A stretch of 64,000 nt of DNA, taken from Anisus vortex (lineage: Eukaryota; Mollusca; Gastropoda; Planorbidae). Below the pieces are notes generated by a model. That model was not told where the DNA came from and did not search any database. It saw only the letters and a program-made list of their open reading frames with translations. Where the stretch lies: contig OX421499.1 of the NCBI GenBank assembly GCA_949126835.1, positions 25,982,490-26,046,489 of the forward strand, written 5' to 3'. The position numbers were made by a program, and so were the translations under genes. Position 1 is the first letter of the stretch. Each line of letters starts with the position of its first letter. Positions 14,248 through 29,200 of the stretch are shown piece after piece.

Positions 14248-17200
14248 TCATAAGTTGAGATATGCAAAGTTGTAATTGGCTGGTGGAGGTGGTATAGGTG
14301 GCGCTTCTGATGGTATTGTCACGCCCTCTGTGTCCAGCATCCTCATTTTGATTTCCATCGACAGAAGAGTTTCCAGGTCTTTGAGGACTTGTCCGCTGGT
14401 CATCTATATTTAATGTAAAAAAAATTATTTTTTTAAAAATGTGTTAGTGTGCGACAAGTCTGATGACCTACGTGTTGAATATGTGCGTCACACTATTTGT
14501 TAATATATAATCAAGTGATAATGCAAAACTAAATTATATGTTCTTTAAGTGTCTAAAAACAAAATATACAATGTCTGTTGACTGTTGGCATACAAAATGA
14601 TTTTAAAAAATTAAAGTTAGTAGTAAAGTATCCCCATCAGAACAATTTGATCTTTAGGTCCACACAAGTTTCAAACATGGTGTACTATGGGATTATGTGG
14701 ACAGCACCATGCCCAGCTGTCTTTCCTTTCCCCCAACTAATGTCAGAAAACCATCAGAGTTGGATAGATTCAGGGACAATCAGAGTTGGATAGATTCAGG
14801 GACAATCAGAGTTGGATAGATTCAGGGACAATCAGAGTTGGATAGATTCAGGGACAATCAGAGTTGGATATATTCAGGGACAATCAGAGTTGGATAGATT
14901 CAGGGACAATCAGAGTTGGATAGATTCAGGGACAATCAGAGTTGGATAGATTCAGGGACAATCAGAGTTGGATAGATTCAGGGACAATCAGAGTTGGATA
15001 GATTCAGGGACAATCAGAGTTGGATAGATTCAGGGACAATCAGAGTTGGATAGATTCAGGGACAATCAGAGTTGGATAGATTCAGGGACAATCAGAGTTG
15101 GATAGATTCAGGGACAATCAGAGTTGGATAGATTCAGGGACAATCAGAGTTGGATAGATTCAGGGACAATCAGAGTTGGATAGATTCAGGGACAATCAGA
15201 GTTGGATAGATTCAGGGACAATCAGAGTTGGATAGATTCAGGGACAATCAGAGTTGGATAGATTCAGGGACAATCAGAGTTGGATAGATTCAGGGACAAT
15301 CAGAGTTGGATAGATTCAGGGACAATCAGAGTTGGATAGATTCAGGGACAATCAGAGTTGGATAGATTCAGGGACAATCAGAGTTGGATAGATTCAGGGA
15401 CAATCAGAGTTGGATAGATTCAGGGACAATCAGAGTTGGATAGATTCAGGGACAATCAGAGTTGGATAGATTCAGGGACAATCAGAGTTGGATAGATTCA
15501 GGGACAATCAGAGTTGGATATATTCAGGGACAATCAGAGTTGGATAGATTCAGGGACAATCAGAGTTGGATAGATTCAGGGACAATCAGAGTTGGATAGA
15601 TTCAGGGACAATCAGAGTTGGATAGATTCAGGGACAATCAGAGTTGGATAGATTCAGGGACACCCTCCAGTCCTAAGAAAGAATCTTCTTAGCCTTTACC
15701 GGGATTAGAACCCAGGACCTTTGGTACACCAGCCCAATGCAAGGCGAGGTCATCGGTCTCCATGAAAACAAATGCAATAATGAACAAGCAATCAGCCTAG
15801 AAAAATGTGTTAGCACCAAACCTCAGCGCTAATGAGACAATTCACTCCATCTGTCCACATGTCAAACTCATTCTCTGAACTAGCCATGAAGCAGAAAGGA
15901 TCTATGTCAGGTTCACACTTGAAAGAGAAAGCCACATTGGTAGTCTGATTCTGAAGAAAACAAAAATAATTAAGAGGTGAAATGAAGACTTCATAACAAT
16001 GCTAATCTCAACTAAGATAAATCTATTACTACACTTGAACAAACACCATTTTGTAGCTTGAATCTGAAAGGCAGCAAATAATAAATACATTTTTCCCTTA
16101 CTATTTAATATTTAATCCCTAATATTTAATCTCGCTTTTGTTAAACAAACTATTTCCGCAATTCTATCTTTATCCAGTGTCACACTATAAAAAGAAATGG
16201 TCACGTATGAGTTAAACTTAAGAATCGGCGCATGGGGAAAATGTTTTGTTATAACAATGAACTAGCACTTATGGTCACGCTTTGTTAGGTGGTCATGTGA
16301 TAACCAAAATTGGAAGGAAATGTTAGTTGATAATTAGAATGTTCAGTGTAAGGTAGTGTATAAGAACCCAACCAGACAGGGAAGTGTAAAGCTGTAATGC
16401 AGTTATAAAAAACTATTCCGATATTTAATCCCATGAATAGACTATGGGATTTTAACTGCAGAATTCCTGAAGCTTTTTTTAAATATTTTTTTACAATCAC
16501 AAAATGTGTTCATCCAAGAAATACATGCCTTTGTTGTGAGAGAGTTTTGTATCATTATATCTGAATAAATTAGTCCAAGACCAACAAAATAATAGTAAAA
16601 TATTAACAGACATAGTCCCTACAAGTCACACCCAGATACACATATATATGTATTCCATTTTGCTTAACTTACTTTTCTTGACCTTACAGCTGTGACATGG
16701 GGACAGTCTTTTCCAGTCAGCACTTTTTGTATATCTGATAAAGGCACTAGAGAAAAGGGGAAACATAATTAAAAAAAACAACAACATATGTTTGCTAAAA
16801 CTTAAGGTTCTGTAATTTAAAGGAATATTTGAATATCGTCAGTATTTATGTGGTTCTTCTTCAGTCCAACAGCTAGCAGAAATATTTCCTATATTCCAGT
16901 CAATAAGTCATTTTCTGCTGTCGTATAGTGTCTTGTTTATGGTAGGTTGAGTGAGCAATGATGCATGTCAGTGATTGGTTAGCTTGTGACAAGTATTAAT
17001 AGGAAGTGATTTACTATTTCATGTGGGTGGGGACAGTGTCTGCTGTTAGTAGGCAGGTGTGTTGAATCTATCCTGTTTAAGTGTGAGTTAAGGCATAGAT
17101 TTCCCCGTTCTTTGACATTTGGTGAATTTTTCTTTGTGGGGAGGAACTTAACAGGGTCTTGTTTGTTTGGCATAAACACAATGGTGAGCAAAAAAAAAAC

Positions 17201-20200
17201 TTCATTGTAATTTAAATCTTACTTACATTTGTTGGGTAACTCTTCAAGCTGTGGAGTTTGATTCTCATCACATTCGCCATACATCAAAGCCTTCTGGTTA
17301 GGGGCCAGTCTCCAATACCAAAACTTGTCTGTTGGATAAGCAAATCAAAATATGTTATCATAATGTTTCAATATTACAGTTTAAGAATGAATTAGACTGA
17401 AATACTAACACACATTGAATAAATATAATACAGGTTCGTACAGGTTCATAACCGATAACATTAATAATCAAATACAACTTTAATCAACTGCAAGCTAAAT
17501 TCTCCGGCATTGCCCGGGGGAAAATTAAATAGGCCTGTATAAGCTACAGATAAACATTTCATTTCATAAACATTTAGGAAAGTAATTTAAAATACATGTT
17601 GTAATTAACTATATTGCCCGGCGATGCCTGTGGAAAAAAATACATAGGTTTAGGCCTAGAGCTACAGATAAAAAATGTTATAAACTACAATGAACAGAAA
17701 GCTATAAAAGCTTTAAAAATATAATAATTATTTATTTACTGAAAACATTTAAGATAGTAATTTAAAATAAATATTGTAATCGGGTCTTTTTATTTAACAA
17801 AAAAAGTTAGGACTATCCCTGTGGATGAGACTGAAACACATGTCTTCCACGTGCGTCTAAAATATAATATTTGTTTAATGAAAACATTATAGGAAAGGTT
17901 CAATTGCAAAATTCTTTACAATCTTTTTAAAAAAAAGTAATATTAATTAATGGAAATGTTTAAAAAGTAGACCAGAAAAAGAAAAATGCATTGTCCCACC
18001 CAGTGGGACAGTCGACCTGAAAGGGTTAAAAAGTAGAAGAAAAAAAAGTTGTCAGTGGGTAATCAAACCCAGGTCACCCACATGGAGGTCGAATACGCTA
18101 ACCACTAAGGGAAGACATGTCAAAAGAAAGATCGCAAAAGTTAGCTATGAGACAATAAGGTCACCTGTCTATAAATTAACCAATATAATATTGACAGCAT
18201 TCCCTATTCAATGTGGACAAGAAGCCTACAGTTTACAGCTTTCCCTATTCAATGTGCACAAGTAGCCTACAGTTTACAGCTTTCCCTATTCAATGTGGAC
18301 AAGTAGCCTACAGTTTACAGCTTTCCCTATTCAATGTGCACAAGTAGCCTACAGTTTACAGCTTTCCCTATTCAATGTGCACAAGTAGCCTACAGTTTAC
18401 AGCTTTCCCTATTCAATGTGCACAAGTAGCCTACAGTTTACAGCTTTCCCTATTCAATGTGGACAAGTAGCCTACAGTTTACAGCTTTCCCTATTCAATG
18501 TGCACAAGTAGCCTACAGTTTACAGCTTTCCCTATTCAATGTGCACAAGTAGCCTACAGTTTACAGCTTTCCCTATTCAATGTGCACAAGTAGCCTACAG
18601 TTTACAGCTTTCCCTATTCAATGTGCACAAGTAGCCTACAGTTTACAGCTTTCCCTATTCAATGTGCACAAGTAGCCTACAGTTTACAGCTTTCCATATT
18701 CAATGTGCACAAGTAGCCTACAGTTTACAAAACAATGTGTCTACCTCTAGTTCTTCCACTTCTAGTGTGCTTGGCAAACTTGGTGCCACCCATCAAATAT
18801 TTAATTCTTTGCTGTTTGATGAGTTCCATAATTTCAGGCTTAATTTTCTCCCTCAGGTCTCTGTTTGAAACCAATATACAAATAATATAAAATGCAATAC
18901 AATGGAGCATCATGCAATAATAATAATATACTTTTTTTATAGGCTTATAGCTCTGCCAACAAACATAAAGTAAGCTAAGAGCTTATTAAATTATTTAACA
19001 TAGAGCAACAAAAACATACACAGAGCCATTTTTGTATGCAATTCAGTGGAATGTTTTGCTTTGATAAATGTCAGCCCCAAATGTGTACACTTTCAACTTA
19101 TTATGTAATTGAATGATTCCATTCTATTTTTGTATGGGTGCTAAGCCACATCTTTTTTGAAAGCAGCTAAGCTGTTGTGTATTAGATCAATGCTGGTTTA
19201 TGCATTTAGGTAACACTCTTAAGTAAATTTTGAAAGAACTGTCCTGGAATCTAACAGGTGTAACTAAAACTAACAAATGCAAACACATTTTAATTTGTCT
19301 TTATATAATAAGCAATAGATTTTGATGTTAAGGATTAAAAAAAAAAGTAAAATTAAGAACTTTAAAAAAAAAAATTTGTAATAAAAAAATATGGGGCACA
19401 GTGGTCTAGCGGCAGTGCGTTCAACTGGCCTACCGAAGGTACTGGGTTCACATTATGGAGAAGACTATGATTTGTTCCCGTGTCTCAAGGGTGTCCCTGA
19501 GTCTACCCAGATCTGATGGGTACCTGACTTAAGTTGGGGTAAAGTACAGGTGACTGGGCATTGTACTGGCCACACAATCCCACAGAAACTAGTGAACACT
19601 GCTTCACCGGACTTACGGATCAATTTGTTCTGACAGGATACTAAGGAACTAAAAAAATATTATTTTATAATATGCATTCATTGTATCAGAACTACAGAAC
19701 TACTGTTGATACAAACATGGGATAGAGATTACAAGCTTGATGTGAGAAAAATGATATTTGAAATAATTAAGTATAAATATAAATTTCTATGCTTTGAAAA
19801 AAGAACAAAAAACATCTATTAGAAATACTGGGTGTTTTTATAAGATACTGTTCTGTAGTTGGCTTTCCTAGCTAGATCTAGCAACCCATTCCATACCCTA
19901 ACTGCCACGTTTTTTTCAACCTAAAGCAAGATCCTTTAAACTGTGCCTTTTTGACAATGAAGTCGTATCGCTTTTTAAAGTTCAGAAACTAAAAGAAGTA
20001 ATCATAATTTTAAAAAGAACCTTTTCTTAATGAAAACAAAAATGGGATACTGACTCAAAATTATTCAAAAGATGTGACCTAAATCAAAACACATATAACT
20101 TAGTTAACTATCAATGTGAAACAACAAGAAAATGTAACTGAAATAAACTGCAAACACTGGGCATACATGATGGGCTTGAGTTGTGCCCCTTGGCCTTCTT

Positions 20201-23200
20201 TTCGGATCCTCTCATCCTCCCAGATCTTGTTGATCTGCCCGTAGGTCAGGGAATTAATTTTGCTACGGAACACCTCCAGTGACGTGGGCTTATAATCTAA
20301 GGTTCTGTTTATTTGTTCCCTCACCACATCCAACACCTGAAAAGGCAAAATGCAAAGTAAACATGGCAGGTCTGACTTTAAAAATATCCTTACCTTTCAA
20401 AAGTCGGAAGACGTCTTGTAGATTTTAGATAGTCCGTATTAGACGTTCTGCTGTCGACTGAGGCGGATGATTTTTTCATAATATATATTGCTACTCTATA
20501 GCTTAATAAACTTTTAATTTTTCACTGATCTTTAAGGCTTCATTGTTTGTAACAAAGAAACTGGAGTAAAAAAAAAAATGAACCCCTTTTTACAAAGTTA
20601 CATTTATCATCTATACCTTGAGGAAAATACAGAAATATAATTAAAGAGACATGTTTCAGTTTGAAGCTGTGCTTTATTATATCCCTAAAAGAAGTTCAGA
20701 TTTTGTTTATTATGTGAAAGAAGAGTTACTTCCCCTGCCCATCAGCCTATTGAAAGTGATGACAACTTTGTTTATTTAAGGCTGGGAGCTATTTTTGTTT
20801 TAACACCAAAGCCACACAGAGTGGCTCTGAAAAATATGTCCACCTAAAGGCCTTTTGTATAACTTTGAATTGTGTGTGTGGAGAGTTGAACAAAATTGTT
20901 TTTGGTGGAAATCCTTTCAGATCCTTTTGATCCATAACAGGGCATTAAAGGTATTTCCAATTTAGTTCAATAGTTTGTAACTCCATTCAAAGCTTTTTCT
21001 CCACAATAGAATAGAGAAAACTTAAAGTAAACCCAACAAGAGAACAAAGAAAATATATATATAGTAAAACACCAAGCCTCAAACTACAAGAGGAAGATAT
21101 AAAAAAAAAGAGTGCTTACGGTTAAAGAAACTAAACTGAAAGAAAGATTAACATACAAAAAAATGTTTTGTAAACAAAGCAAAGTGAATCACACTGTTTT
21201 ATCTCCCCTTTTATTTACTCTCTAAGGATGAAGAAAAAAACAACAACTATTTCTTGCCCTTTCTTTTTTTTTTTTTTTTAAATTTCAAAAAGTAAAATTG
21301 AAATGTAAGAATGTTGGATGAAGAATGTGAATAAGACAATTGCAGCTGCTATATAGACTGGAAATAACTCTTTTTTAAATAAACCATAGATGCTATACCT
21401 TAACTGCTCTAACCTACATTAAACACATTGATTGTTATTTAATCCAAGAATTTACACTTTCACCTCAGTTTTGTTAAACTCACTCTTTTTATAAATACTC
21501 CAGAATATGTGAGCACTTCAATACTAAACTCAAATCCTATAGGCCAGCTTCCCTAAGCTAATATTACACTACACAAATTTCAACAAACTTCAGCTGATTG
21601 TTGTAAATGTTTATCAGATGTAGATAAATTTTATCAACATGCAGGCAACACCTTCTGGCCAAACATTGACTGATTATTGGATTTGATAATGATGAGATTA
21701 CTGGATGACAACTGATATAGGTCAGTGACAACCTGTGATTATCTGTCATGTGCATTACATTGTGTGGTAATTGAGACAGTGGGCAGTCATTGAGACAGTG
21801 GGCAGTCATTGAGACAGTGGGCAGTCATTGAGACAGTTGGCAGTCATTGAGACAGTGGGCAGTCATTGAGACAGTGGGCAGTCATTGAGACAGTGGGCAG
21901 TCATTGAGACAGTGGGCAGTCATTGAGACAGTGGGCAGTCATTGAGACAGTGGGCAGTCATTGAGACAGTGGGCAGTCATTGAGACAGTGGGCAGTCATT
22001 GAGACAGTGGGCAGTCATTGAGACAGTGGGCAGTCATTGAGACAGTGGGCAGTCATTGAGACAGTGGGCAGTCATTGAGACAGTGGGCAGTCATTGAGAC
22101 AGTGGGCAGTCATTGAGACAGTGGGCAGTCATTGAGACAGTGGGCAGTCATTGAGACAGTGGGCAGTCATTGAGACAGTGGGCAGTCATTGAGACAGTGG
22201 GCAGTCATTGAGACAGTGGGCAGTCATTGAGACAGTGGGCAGTCATTGAGACAGTGGGCAGTCATTGAGACAGTGGGCAGTCATTGAGACAGTGGGCAGT
22301 CATTGAGACAGTGGGCAGTCATTGAGACAGTGGGCAGTCATTGAGACAGTGGGCAGTCATTGAGACAGTGGGCAGTCATTGAGACAGTGGGCAGTCATTG
22401 AGACAGTGTGCTACAATATCCTAGTTGGGCAGATATATCTTTTAAAAAAATGTGTGGTTTTAATATGTAGTTTAACATCATTCACCAATAAAAAATCAGA
22501 GCCAGCATTCTTCTGATAAAAACTTAGATGTACTTCCAACTTCATCATGTGTTGATGTAGCCCCAGATGAGTCAATGTGTTAATTGCCCCCACGCCCCCC
22601 CCCCCTTTATATTCAGAGATCACAACAAAACATTCAGTACATGTGCAATACAATTGCTATGTGTAATGAATTAGTGGAAGTATAGTTGTTAGTTTAGCAA
22701 AAATGTTTCTTATATATTTTAGTCAAAATCTGTCAATATTTTTGTTTTACAGTTAGAAAAAAAAAACTGGGATAAATAATATTCTAGATGAAATAAAGAA
22801 AAAGAGAAGATGGAGATGGCTGGGTAATGTTCAGTAAGAGGCTTCCCAGCATAGCCCTCAGATGGACACCTAATGGAATTGGGGAAGACCGCTGGAAACA
22901 TGGAGAAGAGTTATGGAAGAGGAAGTGAAGGCTGATCACAAAACTTGGCATGAATTCAGTTGGATCGCCCAGTACATGGAGGCATGGCAGAATTTTCTTA
23001 CGCTCCACAGGGAGCAACAAAGAAGAAAGAGTCAAAATTTGTCAAGATGCTGACAATTATTATTTTAACTAAATTTTGACATCATCAGATTGTATTGAAT
23101 CATCAGTTTTAGCATTTTAATAATTTTAGTATAAAGTATGTTATACTTGAATATATTATTAAGTCCAATGCAGCATCTGTGTTACTATTTTATTTTATTA

Positions 23201-26200
23201 ATAAGTAACCTAAGTCCAGTGTTACTATTTTATTAAGGGCTGTGTTGACCATATAGGAACAAACAGGACCTGGACTTGACAATAAAACATAACCACAACA
23301 ACACACACAAAAATGACATTTGTTTACAACCATTAGCTCTATCAAAGGTGAAAGGTCATGCTGACAGCCAATGAATACAAGAGGACTTCAGACCTGTCTA
23401 ACAGTTCTTGCCAGATAAGGTCAAGAGAAACAATCTGGTCAAGTCAACTCCACTGATAAGATAAAATATTGTCTTATTGAACTTGCATGTTGGTTTTCAA
23501 AGAAAAAGGATTATAAACAAGACAGTAACATTTTTAATTCTTTGTAAAGCCACCAATAGAAAGTTATGTTAAAGAAAATGAAACAGTAAACTTGTACAGT
23601 AAATTAAACCATTATTACTACAGACATATTTTTTTCAAAGTCCACAATTATAAGACTTCTTTTTAAAGTTTACTTTAAAAAAAAATTGACTTCAGGAAGC
23701 TAGAACAACTGAATGGAATTTTTTAAATTAACGCTTAGAAATACAAATATTTGACTAACTATGTCCCTTACATAAACTTAAGAATAACAATTTAAATATG
23801 TATAAGATAAGATAATGTTGCATTCGTTTTTGCCTTACTTCTTTCTTTTGCTCTATTTTTTCCCTTTTTCTGTTTTTTTTGTTGTCCTACTTTACTTGTT
23901 TATGTAAAGCTAGGTATAATATCCAGATTGAGTTGTATGTTTTAAACTAAAACCAAACATTGAATGATATGCTAATAGGGGGGGGGGGGGTATTATTGTG
24001 AGTCCAAATTAAGACTGATGAGATTGATTTAGCAAAAATCAAGTGCATGTATTGTTTGACTCAGAAAATTCTGCCTTTTTAAATGGCTATGATGTCAGAA
24101 CTAAAACTTCACAAGAACACCTGGCACCAATTTATGTATATAAAACTCTTAATTATATATAAAACTCTTAATCACATATACTTAGCGATGTCATTTGAAA
24201 TTTTTCTAATAATAAAAACATTCTCAGACATAAACCCCTCAACATACCATTACCAACATACTATATAACAACAATGAACAGCTAAAAAAAAAAGAGCTAT
24301 ACATTTGTTTTCCTGGCAATGGCTGCAAAAGATCCAACAGCTCTGCAGTTAATAGAAGAAGAAAAAGTAGAAGAACACAAGCAGATGAATAATAGAAGTG
24401 CAAATAAATTGTGTTGTGTTTCCTTAACTTGTAGATATTGTGTGTTGGTCTTAATTATTTGTAAATGCTGAGGGATGTCTAAACGATCAACAGTGTAACA
24501 ACAAGCTTCTTCTTTTTGAACGTAACCATTTCAAAACTTTAATCTTGGAAAGAACTTATGTACATGAATCTTGAGAAATGATAAAGTCAAACAATGAGGT
24601 TTATAAGGACTCCATAATGTACTAATTGAAAACTTTTCTGCCTTCTAATATTCTCAACACACATACTATACTCTTGACATCTGCCTTATTCTGTATCCCC
24701 CCCCCCCAATCTTATGGGGGTGTAGAGAGGGTGGGTTAGAAGGGGTGGTTACAAAATGCCTTTTCTTTGGATAGTAATTTGCACAACAGCGGGTCAGTAA
24801 CTTTTATTGGCTGAGAATTACTGCCATTGAGAGGTTAAGATATACATGATAAAACCAAATAAAACTAAATATATAATGGGGCATAATACTGGACCAATAA
24901 ATTTGATACAGGTAAATGAGATCCGGTGGGACAGTATCATTGGGAGAGGGATGGGAAGGGAGGGGGTAATACCAGACATCCTGCAAGTACATAACAGTCT
25001 CCACTGGAAATAAAATGGGTCACCTTCAATTGCATATAAACCAGATTTACGGTAGATAGAAATATGTTGTAATGAATATCTATAAAAACAATCTATTTTT
25101 ATTTCGTATTTTTTGTTTACTGTTGGCAAATAAAGTATAGTTAAGTATTTTATTGATTGCATATCAGGAGTTCATTTTTTTTTCTTCCAACATTAAAAAT
25201 GGCTTACATTGTATGAAGATATCTGGCAAGTTACTAAAAATATTATCTGGGTAGAAAAACTAGGTCAACCTGTCTACAAAAAAATAGAGGTCCTAATGGG
25301 ATGACAGTTTTTTTTTATATAGTCTAATAAAAAAAAAGGCTAAAATGTTTTTTAACTTTAAAATTTCTATCCAGCCAAAATGTATGACAAGTGTGTGAAA
25401 ATATAAACTGGTTACTAAATAGAGATAGTGACTATTTAGAAATTAATTCATTTTCTTGAAATTTAAAAATTAATAATTTAGCTTATAGTTATAGTTGTTG
25501 TTTTTTTTCTAGAAGGGAGATAATTTTTAAAATTACCTTTTGAAAGTCATCAGAAGTGGCTTTCATTTCCCTCCAAGTCTTATTGAGCAGCTGTATACAA
25601 ATGCAAAAGAATTCTTCAAAGGGTTTGTCGTGTGTAAAAAACATACTGTAGTAGGTCTCACCATCATCTGATGCTGAAAACATAAAATAAAAGAAAATCA
25701 TTTGAGTTTGCACAAAGATTTCACTTTTGGTACAACAGAAGATAAAAACTTCAAGTAAAACAAATTACTCTGGGAGTGTGACAACACATGAGTAACTTTT
25801 GTTCTTGCAACTGAATAAATAAAAAAAAAAGCCAACTAGGGAGAGTACTTTGCCGACAACTACTTTTTTTGGTGTTAAAAAAAATAAAATAATGCTTGCA
25901 AGTTAATTAATTGGGTTTGCACTCTAAAAATTACTTTTGAACTACAATTTTCTCCTCTGGGAAAAATTATGTATTTATTGTTATGGTTTAAAAAAAAAAG
26001 ATTTCTTCTTCTTTAAAAAAAAACTCTTTTTCAGGTTTTTGAAAAAATATTCCTGTTAAAAAGTCTGATAATTCTGTATTTTATTTTTACTTACGAGTTT
26101 CTCCAATTTTTAGAATCTCACACAATATCTTGGTCAACATTTTGCTGGCCTGGACAAAGGGACAGTCATGGTCATCTTGCCTTGTTGAGTTCTCTACAAT

Positions 26201-29200
26201 AACCTTGTTAAATGTGTTAAATAACAAAATTATCAATTCACAATGCAGATTGAATGAAAATATATAAAAATTCTTAAGAGTAATTGACACAAAGTCATGT
26301 GTGTGTCTTTTTACAACTTTGCTAGTTGGAAAAATAATTTGCTACAGTTTTTTTTTTGCAATAAACTTTATTCCCAATGAATTCTGCAAAATTTTTTCAT
26401 GAAACCAGCTTCTTTTACTCTTTCACAAATGGTGTAAAAAAAAGTAAATTGAAAGAAAAAAAAATTATTATTACAATATGCTTTGAGAGTTTTGAAGAAC
26501 GTTAACATGTGGTAAATTGTTTCCAATAAAATAATTATAATTTTTAAAAATAGATATTGTTGCTTAAGGCATTTATGAGAGTATGTAAGCAATAAACCAA
26601 TGTTTAGTAAGTGATCGTCAATCAGATACAAGGTACTTACTTTCATGTAACTTTCACCATGGTTACGAGCAAAGTACAACATAACATCCAAGGACAAAAC
26701 TCCTGGTGGTGCTGCTACAAAATCTTCTATTGGATTGTTAATATGCTAGGAAGGAAGAAATACATTGGTCTTAAGGAGAAGTAGTGGAGATATTTTATTC
26801 ACAAAATCCAAACTAAACACCCAAAAAAATTATGATGCCAAAAATTATTTTTAAAGAAATAGTCAGCACTTAAAATTTGTCAATGTCTTTTTAAAATGGA
26901 ATTAGTAATCCAGAAGTTTGTGACCAAAGGTCTGGAGTTCAAATGTTTTTCTTTCTGGATCTAGATGGTAAACAAGTCTGAAAGGTATCTGGCAACAGTT
27001 CGAAAGAAAGTTATTGAAGCCGGGCGTTGGACCAGTTACATAATCCCCATGATATTCCTTGGCTCAACTCTAGTGAGCTCTGCCACCTTAACTGGGGACT
27101 AATTAGTAATGAAGCTGAGCCACAAACTCATATACTGAAGCATTGTAAAAAAAATTTGTAAAGACTGCCGCTGTTCCAACACAGTACTCAGGCAAAACAA
27201 ACAATGATTTAAACCAAAGAAGTTCATTACACATTAATGTTTAAGCTGTCTGTCTCACCCAAACTAATTATATATTTACCTCAAATCCCATTTTCTTAAA
27301 GTCTTGGGCAGAGTTTTGTGTTTTCCTGACTGTGTTGATGTTAGGATCCCCTTCCACGTCAAAAGCGATTCTGCGCAGCTCATCTATCTCACGGAGTATT
27401 GTCTGTCAAATACACACACACAAAAGCAAGATCAGCTCAGAGAAATGGAAGAATCTTAAAAGCTCATTCAAAGCATGATTGCATATACCACAGAGGAAAT
27501 GTACAGGCCAGTAGAATCAACTGATCAGGTAAATAGTGAGCACTACAAACAGATCAATACAAGTTTAACTTGCTAAGATTTCTTAATTACATTTGCTTGA
27601 AAAAAAGCAAATTTAAAAGTCTCTTTTGGTAAGTTTTGGCTGACATATCTATTATATAATTTAAACATTTTCTGTGCATATGCTTAAATATAATTATTTA
27701 TTCTTGCAAACTTTATTTCCTGAAACTACATCCTAAATTCTAGTTCTTGGCAAGACAGCATTTTTTTAATGACGATTTGCATTTAAAGTACATCGATAAA
27801 ATGCACTTCAAAAGACTTCTTTTTGTGTCGAACAGGGACTTACATGAAGAAAAAAATGCCTTTAAAAAACTTTCCCAAATGACTAATAGCTTTGTTGATC
27901 AGTCTATAAAAATAAATGAAATGCTGCCTTTATTTCTTTATGTTTGCATTATGCATGATTGAAAATACTTTTTAAAGAAAGTTTCCAAATTGAGGTGAAC
28001 ATTTAGATCAAATAAATTTTTAAAAGGCATGAATTTTTTAGAAATGAAAAAAAAAATGCAGTAAAACTCCCTAAAAGTAAGGGTGCGACCTATCCGTGAG
28101 TCAATCACAGCATATAAGTAAATTGAACCTAAACTAAGAATGGTACCTATCCACTGGTGCGATCTATAAGTGAGTATATACTGTATGTTTTTTTTTTTCT
28201 ATTTTTGTTTGTTCTTAAACACAAAAAGTCTAAACGATTAAAAAAAAAATATTAGGAGAAAAAAGCTACAGAGTCGTGGACATCAACAGATTTCCTCATT
28301 CTTTCTTCATTCAAATTGAGCAGTAAGGTTTGCAGTACGTAGAGCTCATGGGCCATGCCTGCACCAATATTTTGGCCTCGAATGACATTCTGTAATTTTT
28401 AAAAGTGCAGACTGTGAATATTATTCTAATTGATTCAATGGTTAAATCTAATGATTATATATTATATGTCATTTCTATCTAGCTAAATAACTTCTAAGAA
28501 CTTGTATAAATTGGTCCTTGCACATGGAAGCATTGCTTATAGTAATAAAGGTATAATTTAAGAAGAAGCAATACTAATGGAGCCTTGAATAAGCACAGGA
28601 GAAATGCTTAATATCCCCTATATTTGGATTTCGGTACAGAACATTGATTAAGGGACTCATTGGGTCCATGAGTGCATTGAGCTGAACATTTAGTAGACAA
28701 CCAAGTGGGCATTTTGATTGGACATTAAGAATAAATCTTGTGTAAAGGTCAATGAAATTATTTTATTTTACTGTTGTTTTTTCCAGTGATTTTCATTTCA
28801 AATATTAATTTAACTTATAAAAGTTCTGAACTTAATTTAAAGAAAGCTGATTGTTTTTTTTAATACAGTCTTTCAGTCTTTTGAAAAGTAAAATACGGTG
28901 TAATAATCTCCTTCATAGAAGAAGCGTCTGTAATGTATAAGATTAGATAAAAAAAAAGGGTGCTAATCAGTTTATATTAGCTTATTAGTTTATGTGGACC
29001 AGCATAATTATCACTAAAATACCAAGATTGTTAATAAAATTAAGGTCCATGATATAGAAGTCTAAATATAATTAGGTAACAAATACTTTAATTACAAAAG
29101 AAATCCGAGTTAAAATTAACAAAAGATAGTGTCAATAAATGCCATGATTAAGAATTAAGATCTTACACTAAGAATGTTGTTCCTCATTCGCTGAGTTTGA

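Noticed and set aside
14753..22408. Tandem arrays as possible CRISPR-like arrays
   Set aside because: Units are head-to-tail with no unique spacers, and this is a eukaryotic intron. They are minisatellites.
24804..25162. 114-codon minus-strand frame in an ELMO intron
   Set aside because: No domain, no splice context, low-complexity hydrophobic stretches; probably random in AT-rich DNA.
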